A stretch of DNA of 64,000 nucleotides from Acanthococcus lagerstroemiae (lineage: Eukaryota > Arthropoda > Insecta > Hemiptera > Eriococcidae), in assembly GCA_031841125.1 (NCBI GenBank), contig CM063109.1:8160321-8224320 (forward strand). Reading direction: 5' to 3'. Under the pieces are notes generated by a model. That model ran no database searches. It saw only the letters and a list, made by a program, of their open reading frames with translations, and was not told the DNA's origin. The stretch's first letter is position 1. Every line of letters starts with the position of its first letter. Shown here piece after piece: positions 23,901-35,670 of this stretch. The position numbers and the translations under genes were made by a program.

Positions 23901-24949
23901 TCCGGAAGTATTTACTTTGTGAGTTGTCATCATAACACTACACAACAGCATAAAAAACAATGGGATGAGATTATATTTTAGCTATATTTTGAATGCTGAA
24001 GACGATGGCGCTGACCATTTTTCTCGAGAACCTCTCCTTTATTCCTTTGTGTCATCCACGAATAGCTACACTGATACTGATAACAATACTGAACGTGCGT
24101 AGTTGTTTGATCAGTGGTATCATCTTGATGATATTAAAATTCGCATTTAAGATAAAAGCTGAGGGAAAAATTGAACTGTAATTCAAAAATTAACATATCG
24201 GCATTAAATTCCTCGTCGAAAATACTTATAGAATCATATGTTTTCACGTCATTGTTTTTTTTTTTACAAAATCTCAAATTGTTGTGTAGTGTAATTGTTG
24301 TGGTGGAAACGCATTTCCAGGAAAGAATACTGATGTAGTTGTTTCCCCTTGCTTTCATCGGATCTGTCGAGTTCTTCCTCTCCACGCTAAGGTAGCACAC
24401 AAAGGGGGCCCAACTATATTACAGCCAGTGTTGCCAGATTCAGTTCTTCAAAGTGTACCAGTTCATCATGAAAAATAGGATCAAAGAAAAAGAATCCCCA
24501 GAACTCGATTTTATCACATAGGACTAAAAAATCTCTATGAAAAGCAGTGTCGCCAGATGTACATATATAATATGGGACACATTAAGAAATAAAAAGATGA
24601 TTGCCTGTTTGTTGACTTCCTGAATTCCTACCTCCAGAGCCTAAATGTGTAAAAAGATGAATCTTTTATGTTACAGTAAAAGAAAAGAACAAATTTTCTG
24701 TTTCCACTGTGAATATTTACAAATTTCACAGTCCACTATTTGCGCATTATAGCCCACACGTTGAAATGCGTTTCATTTTCTGTTTAAAAAAATCAGGTGC
24801 CGTACCCGTTGCCGGATGTTGGCAATCGTGATTTCTGACGCGCGACTTTCTGGACAGGGTTATCAGAGTAGTTTGCCGTTGCTTTAACCCGCGGTTTGTT
24901 GCGTTAGAGTTTTTTCTTCACTATGTCAAAGAGCGTGCAGCTAAAGATC
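23901..24949. other. PISD intron 1 sequence; no gene
   Basis: The CAGTGTTGCCAGAT word near 24425 recurs in altered form at 24546, suggesting a small decayed element. Nothing coding. Confidence 0.35.
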
Positions 24950-25102
24950 TATAACAGCACGAGTGCGGAAACCTGCTATTTTGTATCCAACCGCGCCCGT
25001 CGATGCTGAATTAATTACGCGGTACGCTTCGCAATGTCGGATTCGGCATTCACGGGCATGGTTGGATACAAAATGGCAGGTTTCCACACTTGTATGGTTA
25101 TA
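24950..25102. mobile_element. Palindromic MITE, about 153 bp
   Basis: The left arm (TATAACAGCACGAGTGCGG, AAACCTGCTATTTTGTATCC) is matched by the inverted right arm (GGATACAAAATGGCAGGTTT ... GGTTATA). The centre shares CGCGCCCGTCGATGC and ACGCGGTACGCTTCGC with the MITEs at 43239 and 46327, so it is a diverged family member. Confidence 0.72.
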
Positions 25103-25395
25103 GGTCTCTAGTGCAGTCGCAGTTCGCTTGCTAGCCACGACGTGCACATACCACTATCAGTCTTTTTAGGCCCGGTGGTAACACGCTCTGCGATTGTAGT
25201 GCCCTGTCCATTCGAACTGGCGGGGGTACAGGACACGTCATCTTTCCACCTCGCTGTTGTCGCTGTGTTCGCTGGGATGTTAGCGGGGGTGTATTCGAAT
25301 AGCCCTGGATTTCCGGCGTTGGTGGGTTTTGAACCCGAGACGCCCTGGATTGCGCGAATCGGGCACGTTAACCACTCGGCCACACGGCGACCATT
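25103..25395 (-). repeat. tRNA-derived SINE
   Basis: Read on the minus strand from 25395, the head has an A box (TGGCCGAGTGG, 25382-25372) and a B box (GGTTCAAAACC, 25335-25325) at tRNA spacing. A body of about 220 bp follows, ending ACTGCACTAGAGACC. The apparent 101-codon frame over it is a product of the tRNA head and is not a gene. It sits 48 bases before a PISD exon. Confidence 0.75.
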
Positions 25396-25443
25396 TTTTG
25401 TAATGATCGTCAAATTAAAATGTGTTTGATTTTCTGTTTGCAG

Positions 25444-25677
25444 ATTACATGTTACCGGGCTATACCGTTGCGAGCGATGTCGCGAGCATGGGGCTGGTTA
25501 TCTAGTCAGCATGTGCCATTGGGCCTACGCTGTTGGCTGTATACTCGTTACGCCAGCATGTATGGAGTTAATCTGGAGGAAGCGGCGCACTCTTTGGAGC
25601 ATTACAGTTCGCTGTGCGAATTCTTCATCAGACCGCTGAAGGAGGGCACACGGCCGGTCGCCGAATTCGAACCGATT
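25444..25677 (+). CDS. PISD: PISD exon: start of the decarboxylase domain
   Basis: The acceptor is tttctgtttgcag, ending at 25443; the donor is gtaagt at 25678. The 78 codons read CYRAIPLRAMSRAWGWLSS, then YGVNLEEAAHSLEHYSSLCEFF, then LKEGTRPVAEFEPI. This follows the conserved start of the PISD catalytic domain: a Y-K/R-x-x-P...R...SRAWG block, a V-N-x-x-EA helix, an x-Y-x-x-L-x-E-F-F block and a basic ARPV segment. It runs straight into VSPADG of the next exon. Base composition is clearly higher in GC than the flanking intron. A tRNA-derived SINE on the other strand ends only about 50 bases before the exon. Confidence 0.95.
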
Positions 25678-27871
25678 GTAAGTTTCGCCCGAACTGTCCG
25701 CGTTGTAATGACTCGAAATTGGTAATCTGATTCAAGAGAACCCGGCTTAAGATGATTCACCTGATTCATCCCATCTTAAGCCAAGTTTTTTCCGATCGCA
25801 TCATATAATTATAATGTGACCCGATCTGCGAAAAATCGGGCTCAAGTTCGGGTCACATTTGAAGACGAACAAAAGATGACGTACACCCAATCTACAGAGT
25901 TGCTACCTTTCGTCAGTCCTGGTCAGCAGAAACACCAGTTCTGCTTTCTGACATTCTGACTAGCCGGGGCCAGCTCGCCAAAGTGGTATCGAAAGTACCA
26001 TCAGTTCAGTGCTGCAAACTATAAATTGTATGGTTCGTTGGTTGGCTAGTAGTGTAAATTGCGTCCTCCGATTGACCGAGCTATTCGTCGAATTGTCGAA
26101 ATATCGTGCTGAGAATGGCATGTCGGCTTTCGGTGGAAACTGCTGACGTCTGCTGATCGGACGCGCATTATTCCGTAGAAGATCCGGTGAAAGAAAGCCG
26201 TTCCCTCTGAATTGACCTGTTAAGTTATAAAACTAGTCGTGTTGTTAGAAACGAATTACTTAGAAAACATGCTTGATTTCTATTCCATTGTAAGAGCAGA
26301 TAGTTGGAACATGGAGAAACAAATTTGTAGGAATAATATGTTACACACTAAGAGTCAAAAGTGAGTGTTTACATGCGAGGGAAAGTTTGCGAATGAGCGT
26401 AGCGAGTGAGCAATTCCCGAGTCATGTAAACTCACTAAATTCTTGTTTTAAACATTAACCGTTTTGTCTTGTCAAAAAAAGCAACGATGAAAAATTCAGT
26501 ATAGGCATTTTCCCAACTAAAAGGAAACCTACAGTTCCAATAGCGAATAATATCAAGAAGCTACAACTGCTATGAGATAACGTCGTAATAACATCCTCAG
26601 CATCTGTCGGTATTCTTGATGCCACTCCGTTGTGTCTGTTGATAAACGTGCCTGCATGTAAAAATGTGACCCATGTTTTTACATTGAGGTACGTTTACTT
26701 TAACTTTACATTGAGGTTATGCTTGTATCTGATTTGTCAATGAAAAGTGCTATTTTCCACTTGCAAAATACTAAAGTAAGCATCGTCTTTCTGATCATGT
26801 ATTGTAAAAAACATTTTTTCTTCCACAAAATTCAAGAGTTCTCAAAAATTCTTATGGCGCTTTGCTTCAAGCAAAGAACCCGCTTCCTGAACGAAATGTT
26901 TAACGATAAATCGATGAATATTGATTGTATTGAAAAAATCTTCCTGGCTCGATTTCTCACTAGGAAGATTCTTTGAAGTTTTTTAATAACTGCACCCAAA
27001 ATGCCCAAAATAGGGAGTTGAAAATGAAGCTTTACTTACTGTGGATTAACATGATAGAGGCCTTATGGATGGTTGTGTGCATATGAGAAGGAATCTAAAT
27101 AAATTATCAATGTCCTGTAGACTCCTTCCATTCCCGGACATCCTTTGTTTGCCTCAAAAGAGCTTCAATAGACTTCGTTCCAGCCGTATGTGATTTCACT
27201 AGCTCATGGACTACTTATAATTCCCTAGATGTCCGGAAATAAAAAGAACCTGTTGGAAAAAATTAATAGATTACCGAGTGTATCTGTAATCTGTATACAC
27301 TTACCGCCCAGATCAATTATCAGCTTCATTATGAAGTGTTCGGTTATCGTCCCGATGATTATATTTTGATTTAGCTCTTTACTTTAATATCAAATTGCAA
27401 ATAACATAAAAGTTCTTTGTTCAATTTTCTATCAAAAGGTCCTCGACTTTCCTTCAGAAAACATAGGTATCGAGATAATCGCAAAAATTCGTGGAATTTT
27501 CAAAAAACATAAGTTCTCTTATTATTTTACGGCTGAAATATCTATTAATGTCGGGTAGTACGCACTAAAATATAACTTCAGTCTGTGTCTATTGGGGCAA
27601 GTTCCCCAGTTTTCCCCCGCCCGCACCTGACTATGACAGTTTGTTGAGTACCTACTATAGAGTAGACCTCGAATTATTTATGTTTATTATCAAAAATACT
27701 TAACAATTTGCGCATAAGATATAACATTATACTGTTAAGGAACAGTCCCGTGTTCTCAGAATTCAAGGTCACTTTCTATGGGCAAGTCGCTGTTTCCTGT
27801 TGTTGATATACATCATCTCAAGTCCACCATACAAAGTCTTCAGCGGAATTTTAGAATGATCAAGACTCAAT
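25678..27871. other. PISD intron 2, first part; no gene
   Basis: Short hairpins are present: GGCTTAAGATG with CATCTTAAGCC near 25745-25785, and GTGACCCGA with TCGGGTCAC near 25817-25857. An inverted relative of 28950-29080 lies near 27410-27560. No supported coding frame. Confidence 0.4.
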
Positions 27872-28372
27872 CAGGGATGAGAAGCTTATTGAAAAAACTT
27901 CTCTTCCGGGTTCTGGCTTCCATAATTTTAAAAAGCTTCCAGCTTCTGACTTCTTTCAATTTTGTAATTTAAAAACTTCCGGCTTCTGGCTTCTGTTATT
28001 TCAAAAAACTTCCAGCTTCCGACTTCTAGCTCCCGAAATTTCACTTTATTTCACCTCTAGCATCTTTTAAGCCCCCCCTCCCCCCTCTTCCAAAATAATA
28101 AGAAGCACAAAACAAGTTCAAATGAAATAATATATTTAGACTTTGAAGCAACGAGTTTAAGAGCTCTTTTCTTATAAACAATGACTGACAAATTAGGCCA
28201 AATGCTGACTCTGAATTGGAACTTGGAAGCCAAAAAGAAGCCGATAAACAAAAGACTTCTCTTCCAGCTTCTGGCTTCCAACTGGAATTGGCTTCCGGCT
28301 TCTCGATTTGAGTCAGGATACATAAAAACTTCCGGCTTCCGGCTTCTGCTTCCAGCTTCTTTCACGTCCCTG
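27872..28372. mobile_element. hAT-like MITE, 501 bp, perfect 8-bp duplication
   Basis: The ends CAGGGATGAGAAGC and its inverted partner (ending CACGTCCCTG at 28372) are flanked by GACTCAAT on both sides (27864-27871 and 28373-28380). The interior consists largely of CTTCCGGCTTCTGG words reiterated near both ends in opposite orientations. Confidence 0.9.
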
Positions 28373-28779
28373 GACTCAATAAAACCAGTTTGTTTGGAAT
28401 TAGTTATGGCTCATGGATACCTACTTAAAGTTTCAATTTTAGGCTCTCCCGCAAATTTTGCCTCAGAACTTAAGATGCACAACTAAATATTAATAAATAA
28501 ATATTTTGAAGAAGGAAAAAAAAAAACAAGCTTGTTGACCCTAGATCGCAGAGTTTGGTTTTTTTCAATCATTGAACTTGCAGTTAGTAGCTCATGGGTA
28601 CCTAGTTAACGTTTCAATCTTAGGCTCTTCCATAAATTTTTTATCTCTAGGGTCAGATCAACAGTCCTACCTCTTGCAAATACAAGCTTTTAACAATTGC
28701 AAACATTTCTGTATGTGTCCATCTTCACCCCTTGAACGATGAAATGAAGAAAAACATATGCAGAAGTGGTTACGTTGCC

Positions 28780-28900
28780 CGTGCGATTAAGGAAACATAA
28801 GTACTTGAAAAGTGTCAGTAGCATACCTAATGTTTATTACAGTGTCCTTAGCGAAAACTGACACTTTTCAAGTGTGTACTTATGTTTTCTTACTTGCACG
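28780..28900. repeat. 121-bp hairpin
   Basis: The left arm CGTGCGATTAAGGAAACATA, then AGTACTTGAAAAGTGTCAGT, pairs with the right arm ACTGACACTTTTCAAGT ... TATGTTTTCTTACTTGCACG. The loop is about 40 bases. Probably a small foldback element in PISD intron 2. Confidence 0.75.
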
Positions 28901-29374
28901 AGTTGTATCTTAGTGTGTATGAACATTAGTAGTAGATATTTTAGCCGTAAAATAAAAAAAAAACTTGTGTTTTTCGAAACGATCACGCATTTTTGCGATT
29001 ATCTCAATACCTATGTTTTATAAAGAAGAGTTGTGTGGGACCTTTCTATAGAAAATTTAGCAAGGAACATATTATGTCATTTGCATTTTTACCCTGAAGT
29101 GGATACTTTTTTAGATAACTGGGATCTAGCTAGTAAAGGTCGGTTATGAAATAAAAAATAAAAGCCACATTCCACAAAACTTTCACACATTTTTGCTATT
29201 ATCTCTGTAAATGTGCGTTCTAGACAAAAGTTGTATAGAATCTTTTTTATAGAAAATTTAACAAGGAACATTTTATGTTCTAGGCATTTTGGTCCTGAAG
29301 TTGATATGTCCCGAAATATTTGCGATTTTTTATATAATCTCGGTATTACACATAACTTCGAAGTGCCACGGGGT
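28901..29374. repeat. Two diverged tandem units of about 200 bp
   Basis: TTTTTGC(G/T)ATTATCTC, TATAGAAAATTTA(G/A)CAAGGAACAT and CCTGAAGT(G/T)GATA recur at about 28990-29105 and 29188-29305. No gene. Confidence 0.55.
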
Positions 29375-29492
29375 AATGACCTCAGATTGAGCTCGAATTT
29401 TTTATGGCGAGTTTCTAAGTCTATTGGAACCAATTTCAGTGCGCACCTAATCGATTGGTGAAAACTAATTGTAAAATAAGGGACATCCTATT
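29375..29492 (+). repeat. Dispersed repeat, copy 2 (see 7465-7575)
   Basis: Shares TCAGATTGAGCTCGAATTT, CAGTGCGCACCTAATCGATT and the GGGACATCCTAT end with copy 1. Confidence 0.75.
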
Positions 29493-30587
29493 GTACATTC
29501 TACGTTCTTTTTACGTATCCTGCTCATTAAACGCGCAAAACGTAGAATGTTCTCTTCTACGTGCAGAATTCCATTCATGACCACTACTAACGGTCAGTTT
29601 TCAGCAAATTCTTGTTTGTTATCAAAAAAAGTTTCTCTCGAATGCTAATTCGTCTGCATTGAGTGCCATGCAACTCGATGAATTTTACGAGTAGTAACGA
29701 AATTGCTGTTAAACGAATCGGCCTGAAATTTGCGGAATATTCTCAATGTCATGGCAGGATCCCGTGTCACCGAATTAAAAACTGAACGGGGGACGGCGCG
29801 AGGTTACCCAGCGTTGTTCCCTGTAAATAGCAAATAGCAGTTACGTCAATCAATCGAGGTTTTCAGCGTAAAAATGCACCGCGCTTCGACTACAAAGTGT
29901 TAAATTCAATTAGTCGTGCACTTGACCTTCTCGCGCACGCGAAGTGATTTCTTTAATTTTCAAATTCCCCGAGTATTTTATGTGTCGAACGAATCAAAGA
30001 CCATTCTGCCGAATTATCGTCAATGGAGTTGAAGTTCAACAAACGCCGTTTGAAGTGCTTCACACTTGTTGAATCATTTGTGTGTGTTTGAATTTCTAGT
30101 CCCTGTTGCCGACGCCTGGCTCGTCGCCTTCTTCTAAACCTAGAGTTTCCAACTGGCTCTGGCGCTGATGTGGTTTGGCGTATGGGAGGAGGGGCTTAGT
30201 TTTCTGGCTAACAGAATGATTGTCCGTGAATGATACCCCTTCAACGAGGCAAGTAGGCCGCCTATCGTGAACACGTGATACGTATGGTGCTCTCCGATGT
30301 ACAGGTTTCTAAACGGAATAATCATTTTTCCTCGTGAAAAGACTTTTTCTCGTCATTTAAAAAAGAGTAGCCTGTGCCCAACGTGGCACTCGCTCATTTT
30401 ATCAAGAGGGGGGGGGGGACTTTCTTCTGACCAGGTTTTTAGTTTCAGGAAATATTCTACATTATACAAAATAAATACTAACTAAAATGTTCGTTATTGA
30501 TTTTTTTTCCGGATGGGGAGGGGAATTCCATCACATCGCGTTTGAAATATAGAATATACCTGTAATGATTTCATTGATATCGATAGG
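29493..30587. other. PISD intron 2 sequence; no gene
   Basis: Contains a poly-G run near 30408. No supported coding frame or clear element boundary. Confidence 0.35.
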
Positions 30588-31095
30588 TCAGAGCCCCCTT
30601 CTCATGTTCCGCTATTTGAGATTTGACGGAAAATTATTAGCAAAAACGAGTTCAGCGACCACTAAACCTGTAAAACGACATCCGTATTTCATGTATTGAC
30701 CCCCTCAAATTAGAGCCCCCCCCCCTCCGTATATGTCTTAATTTTCAAATTAATAGCAAACCATTATCAGAAATGAGTTAGTTTATCGACTACCGAAATC
30801 TATAGAACGACGTTCATAATGTATTTATTAATACCCCCAAATTATTTAGATAGGTCCTTCCCATGTGATGCAATTTTCAAATTGGGGCAGATTGTCAGAT
30901 ATCAACTAAGCGAACACTAAAACCTTTAAAACTGTATAATACCATTGAATTGGAGCCCCTCCACCCCAGGTGCGATAATTTTCAAATTAAAGACAAATAA
31001 TTATCAGAAATAAGTTCAGCGACCCCTTGAAACCTTCGAAACAACATCCACATTGCATTATCTGAAGTTGATGAACCTCCACCCCCTCCACTGGA
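30588..31095. repeat. Diverged tandem repeat, about four units of 125 bp
   Basis: Each unit repeats a CCCC-rich head, an AATTTTCAAATTA block, TTATCAGAAATNAGTTCAGCGACC and AAACCT(T/G)(T/A)AAAACGACATCC. Units start near 30590, 30715, 30850 and 30955. Related words occur at 37390-37900. Confidence 0.65.
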
Positions 31096-31971
31096 TAACA
31101 GTTTGCATTTACAGCTAAATCAGTATTAAAATCTAATTCTGTGACGTTGAAGCATCTTCTGTCCGAATCTCAATTTAATGATTCGTGCCAGTAAAAGTTT
31201 CCAAAGTTGTATCATAAAAGTCATTTTGATACTGAAGAAACCCAAATTCCAATGTGCCGTATTCAAGGATAAAGAAAAGGGAAGTTAGTGAGACCCAGCC
31301 AATATTGGGAGGACGTTGCTCCCCCTCCCCATAATACGTGGTAAAGGGAAGTTTCATTTTCTACCCTCTTATGTCGGACATTTCGGTGATAGTTAGTAGT
31401 AACGAAAAACAAAATTGCGAAGAACCTTTTCAGTGAAAATCTAGTCAGGAACATATTTGGTCTAACATATTCCAGTAAGAGTGAAATTCATCGATTTATT
31501 GTCCAAAAAAAATGGGGGACTGTTTTAGCTGAGGGATGGGGGGAGAAGCTCTACCGGAATTCCTGAGGACTTTTAGTCCGTTGTTCATGGAGCTAGTTCG
31601 AACAACTTCGTCAAAAAGATCTTGTATAATATGTTTGTCTATTCGTACCTTCTTAAGCGTTTAATTCGAGACTGTAGAATCATCATCTGACTATTCAAAT
31701 CCCCATCCGACTTGATGGTGATTAGATTGGTTTTACAACTAGACAGTATTCGAAAGTGTAAATAGAGCCTTCTTGGCAGTTGTGACGCGATTTGGCGAAA
31801 CATGATTGCGTGTTCTTCTGTTTCACACAAAATCACGTTGAAAACACAAATTAGATTAAAAATGACTTCGCTGGTTTTGCCAAACCTCTTCGATTATATT
31901 TCCGCTGCGAACTACCTTCGCAAGATATAGTACGGGCTGCCCTCAACCTTCTAGGATCACCACTGTGCCTA
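31096..31971. other. PISD intron 2 sequence; no gene
   Basis: No supported coding frame. Several G- and C-runs suggest further decayed repeats. Confidence 0.35.
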
Positions 31972-32235
31972 CAGGGACGTGCCCAAGAGTTTTTTCGGGG
32001 GGGGGGGGGGTAAAAATTGTGAAAGTTCCAACTGACTCAACTCAGCATTCCCGAGTATCAAAGCAAAAAAAAACCTTTTGGCTTGTTGGATGTTACCAAC
32101 TGGCTCAACTCAAAATTCCCAAGGATCAAAAAAAAAAAAAGAAATCTTTTCTTGTTGGATTTTCCCAACTCGTCTGACTGGAATAGTAAATTTTCTTAAC
32201 TGCTGAGTGGAAAATTCCTACAGGGGGCGGCATAA
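31972..32235 (+). mobile_element. Short copy of the CAGGGACGTAC MITE family
   Basis: Starts CAGGGACGTGCCCAAGAG, then a G-run and GTTCCAACTGACTCAACTCA. It holds about two of the internal units (TTCCCAAGGATCAAA...CTTGTTGGAT). The right end is degraded after TTCCTACAGGGGGC. Confidence 0.7.
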
Positions 32236-33044
32236 CTGTAGATGCGCTAGTGTCGTGGACGAAAAGATGATCGGGGTATATTTTTGAATAATGTTTGTTA
32301 ATAATATTAGTAAGCATTTGCGATCATTTGCAATAATTCTTATGGGTCATTCTTCAAAAATGTTGATATTTCAGGTATGTTTTTTCATAGAGGACAGTAG
32401 GGGATATTAGAACTTTTTTGATGGGAGTCATTAAGAGGCATTCTGTATAACATATTGGTAATATTGGGCCGACGAAGATGGATTCTGTATTCTGGCATGG
32501 CAATTAAAATGATGAATACCATGCCGAAGGACACATGAAAAAGTCCATGCCGAAAGACCATAGCGAACAAAAAGTGTTCTGCCGTCAATTAGTAGAGATT
32601 CCAAAACAAAAAATTATATGGAGAGTTGATAAAGGCATACTAACCCATTAATTAGATGTAATTATTTGTGGATGATGAACGTCTATCGTTGCATAAAGAT
32701 GACCATGCCGAAAAACACTTTTTTTTTTATTCTTAATTTTCGATAATAATACGCAAATGCACGAGTCTTGTCACAAAAAAAAACCAAAAAAAAACCAAGA
32801 TCTGATATCTGATTTGCGAATTGTATTGCTCTGATGAAAATGTACAGTTTGACCATTAATTGCGACGAAAAAATATTGAAATACCTGTTTTGTGAGTGGT
32901 TGAAAAAGAGCCATGCCAAAAGACAAAAAATGGGAGACAATTTTCAAAGTTGGCAACACTGACTCTCAGCTGTGAAGACGCAATTTCCACGTTACATTCA
33001 CTCATTTATCTAGAGTAGTATTATTTTGCTAGTTTGTTCGAATA
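32236..33044. other. PISD intron 2 sequence; no gene
   Basis: ATGCCGAA(G/A)GAC-type words recur around 32520, 32550, 32705 and 32910, suggesting a decayed short repeat. No gene. Confidence 0.35.
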
Positions 33045-34318
33045 TACAGGGTGTCCGAGTTTCGGTTGCTAAGCGGGGAGGAATGAATAGTACTTGAATA
33101 GACAAAGCAAAAGTGTTACCATCACCTTTTGCCTAATCACAAAATTGAGGGCGCCGTATCTTTGTAAAAATCGAAAAATTCACTAATTTTGACCTATTAC
33201 AAAAATCACGAGTAATGATGTTGCCCAGTCTACAATGATGCCATGGTACAGCACTCACTTAGAGTAACAAAACAAGTTATTACGATATCCGGCCTGCTCT
33301 GAAAATTTAAGCAGATAAATGGCATCCAAAATTCAGAAATTTCAATTTTTTACAAAATTGTGCAACAAACCTACTTTTACTGAACCCCAACATGAATAAC
33401 CAAAGGCCGGCGTACAGTTCTCATTATCAAAACTGGTAGCCCTGATTCAGATGAACAAAAAATCATACCACTATCTCCTTCCAGTTTTTAGAATGTAAAA
33501 AGTTATGTCGCGTTGAAGTTCATGAAGCTTCTGAAATGATCGAAGAATGAACCTTATGATCAAAGAAGAAAAAGAAAAAAAAAGAAAAATAACAAACGCT
33601 TCTAATTTATTGTAACTTTCAATAGTCGTTATGCCTGAATGAATGACTGGCGTTACATGAAGACTCCATCTGTTGAACTAGTTGTCTAACCACCATAAAA
33701 TAGGCACTGGAATACAAATTTTTGTTTCTGCCTACGAATTTAGGGAAACTTACTTTTGAGCGGAGCCTAGAAACCAAATAGCCTTCCCCCTAACAGTTTA
33801 ATTCTTAGGGCGAGTTAAATTTTCTGTTTTTTTGAAATTTGAAAGTACTTTAACGCGTCTTAACTTTTTAAATTCTGAAAACTGGAAGGAGATAGTGGTA
33901 TGATTTTTTGTTCATCTGAATCAGGGCTACCAGTTTTGATAATGAGAACTGTACGCCGGCCTTTGGTTATTCATGTTGGGATTCAGTAAAAGTAGGTTTT
34001 TTGCACAATTTTGTAAAAAATTGAAATTTCTGAATTTTGGATGCCATTTATCTGCTTAAATTTTCAGAGCAGGCCGGATATCGTAATAACTTGTTTTGTT
34101 ACTCTAAGTGAGTGCTGTACCATGGCATCATTGTAGACTGGGCAACATCATCGTGACTTTTGTAATAGGTCAAAATTAGTGAATTTTTTGATTTTTACAA
34201 AGATGCGGCGCCTTCAATTTTGTGATTAGGCAAAAGGTGATAATAACACTTTTGCTTTGTCTATTCGAGTACTATTCATTCCTCCCCGCTTAGCAACCGA
34301 AACTCAGACACCCTGTAT
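33045..34318. mobile_element. 1.27-kb foldback element with about 470-bp arms
   Basis: The left arm (about 33045-33515) starts TACAGGGTGTCCGAGTTTCG. The right arm (about 33852-34318) is its nearly identical reverse complement, ending CAGACACCCTGTA. The arms share long runs such as GTAACAAAACAAGTTATTACG and CCAAAGGCCGGCGTACAGTT. The loop is about 340 bases and non-coding. It is intronic in PISD, so the pre-mRNA could form a long double-stranded stem. Confidence 0.92.
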
Positions 34319-34338
34319 AGCTTGAAAATTTGTTAGAG

Positions 34339-35001
34339 CAGGCCCGTAGCCAGCCTTGCATTTCAGTCAGGGCAAATGACATCGGAGGCAGGACATTATT
34401 TCAACATTTAAAAAAAATTGTTTAGTCGTCCCCTTCCTCCTCCCCCCATTTTTTTCATTTTCTATTTTTTTATTTTTGTTGTTTTAGTTTTTGTATTTTT
34501 TTTTATGAATTAGCTCTGAAAAAGAAAAAGAGAAAACATTTATTTTTACTCATTTTGAAAACAAGGCTGTGAAGAATATTGGGGGAAAATTACATAAAAT
34601 ATTTACACCCTGCTTGCTAGTATTTTTTCTCAATTTGATGAAAAACTTTTCAATTACGCCTCCATAGTGGTACTGATGTTGATGCTCTTTTCAGTTTGGT
34701 AGATCGTAGGAATAGTAAAGCTTTAATTTTTCATTCAAGTTTGAATTATTATCAAATTTGAATACAAACGCACAAGTCGCGTTCAATTCAGGGAATTATT
34801 GATTGCTGATATTCTTAACACGAATAATTATTATTAATCTTCGGAAGCATCGAAGCTTTGAAGCTGGAAGCATGAAGTTAGTGCTGAGCATCAGCTCAAC
34901 GTTAACAGATGATAAGGGTCTCTTCTTTTTGGGCCAGCCAGGGCAAACAGGTTAGTCAACCAGGGTAATGCCCTGATTGCCCTGGCTTAGCTACGGGCCT
35001 G
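34339..35001. mobile_element. hAT-like MITE, 663 bp
   Basis: The ends are CAGGCCCGTAGCCAG and CTTAGCTACGGGCCTG. The flanks TGTTAGAG (34331-34338) and GGTTAGAG (35002-35009) are an 8-bp duplication with one mismatch. A short copy of the end (CCAGGGTAATGCCCTG) lies just inside the right terminus. No transposase. Confidence 0.88.
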
Positions 35002-35009
35002 GGTTAGAG

Positions 35010-35670
35010 GGACAGCCATGCCGACAGACATTTTAGCTAACATTTTTTGTCGGATGCTGTTTTGACAACACAACACAGCTACACAATGTCGGCGACATCC
35101 TCATCAACCCGGCTTGTTGGTTCGGGAGTCCGCGACATGTCTGCGATAGGTCTGCGACAAAGTTGGAATCCGCAGTTGTCGCCGACTTGAATGTAAATCG
35201 CCATGAAATATCAACATTTTTCAAGAATAACCCTTTTCAAAATAATATTACTAAAATGAACTTCATTTGCAAATTTGTGTTCTTTGCAACATTCTTCGCA
35301 ATAATTCGTTCATTATTTTTTATTCATTCAGTTTCTTCAAAGTTTTTGTTTGCAATTAGCATGTTTCTGAAACAATTATTGTTTCTTGTGGAAATTCTGT
35401 TCAGGCGTGAAAATGGTCCGAAAAACGGCCGTACGAAAGACAAACAAAGGTCATACTGTTGGAAAATTGGTAGACACCCTGGCTGGTAGACATGAGTGAA
35501 TCTGTTCTGCCTATTGGCTCAAAGCTTATGGACGATTTTCTTACGAGATGCATCTGCAGTGATAAGAAAGAAATATGTCTGCAGTGTCCCGAAGTTCTCA
35601 AAGCTTAATTTTTAAGAATTAAATTTCACCTCAACATATTAATTGCTAACGCTGTATGTTTCCGTTTCAG
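35010..35670. other. PISD intron 2, last part; no gene
   Basis: A 108-codon frame at 35163-35489 is AT-rich with no recognised domain. The tract ends in the polypyrimidine stretch and AG of the exon 3 acceptor. Confidence 0.4.

Noticed and set aside
25108..25413. 101-codon minus-strand frame
   Set aside because: It runs across a tRNA-derived SINE head and body; the frame is a known type of artefact from such SINEs.
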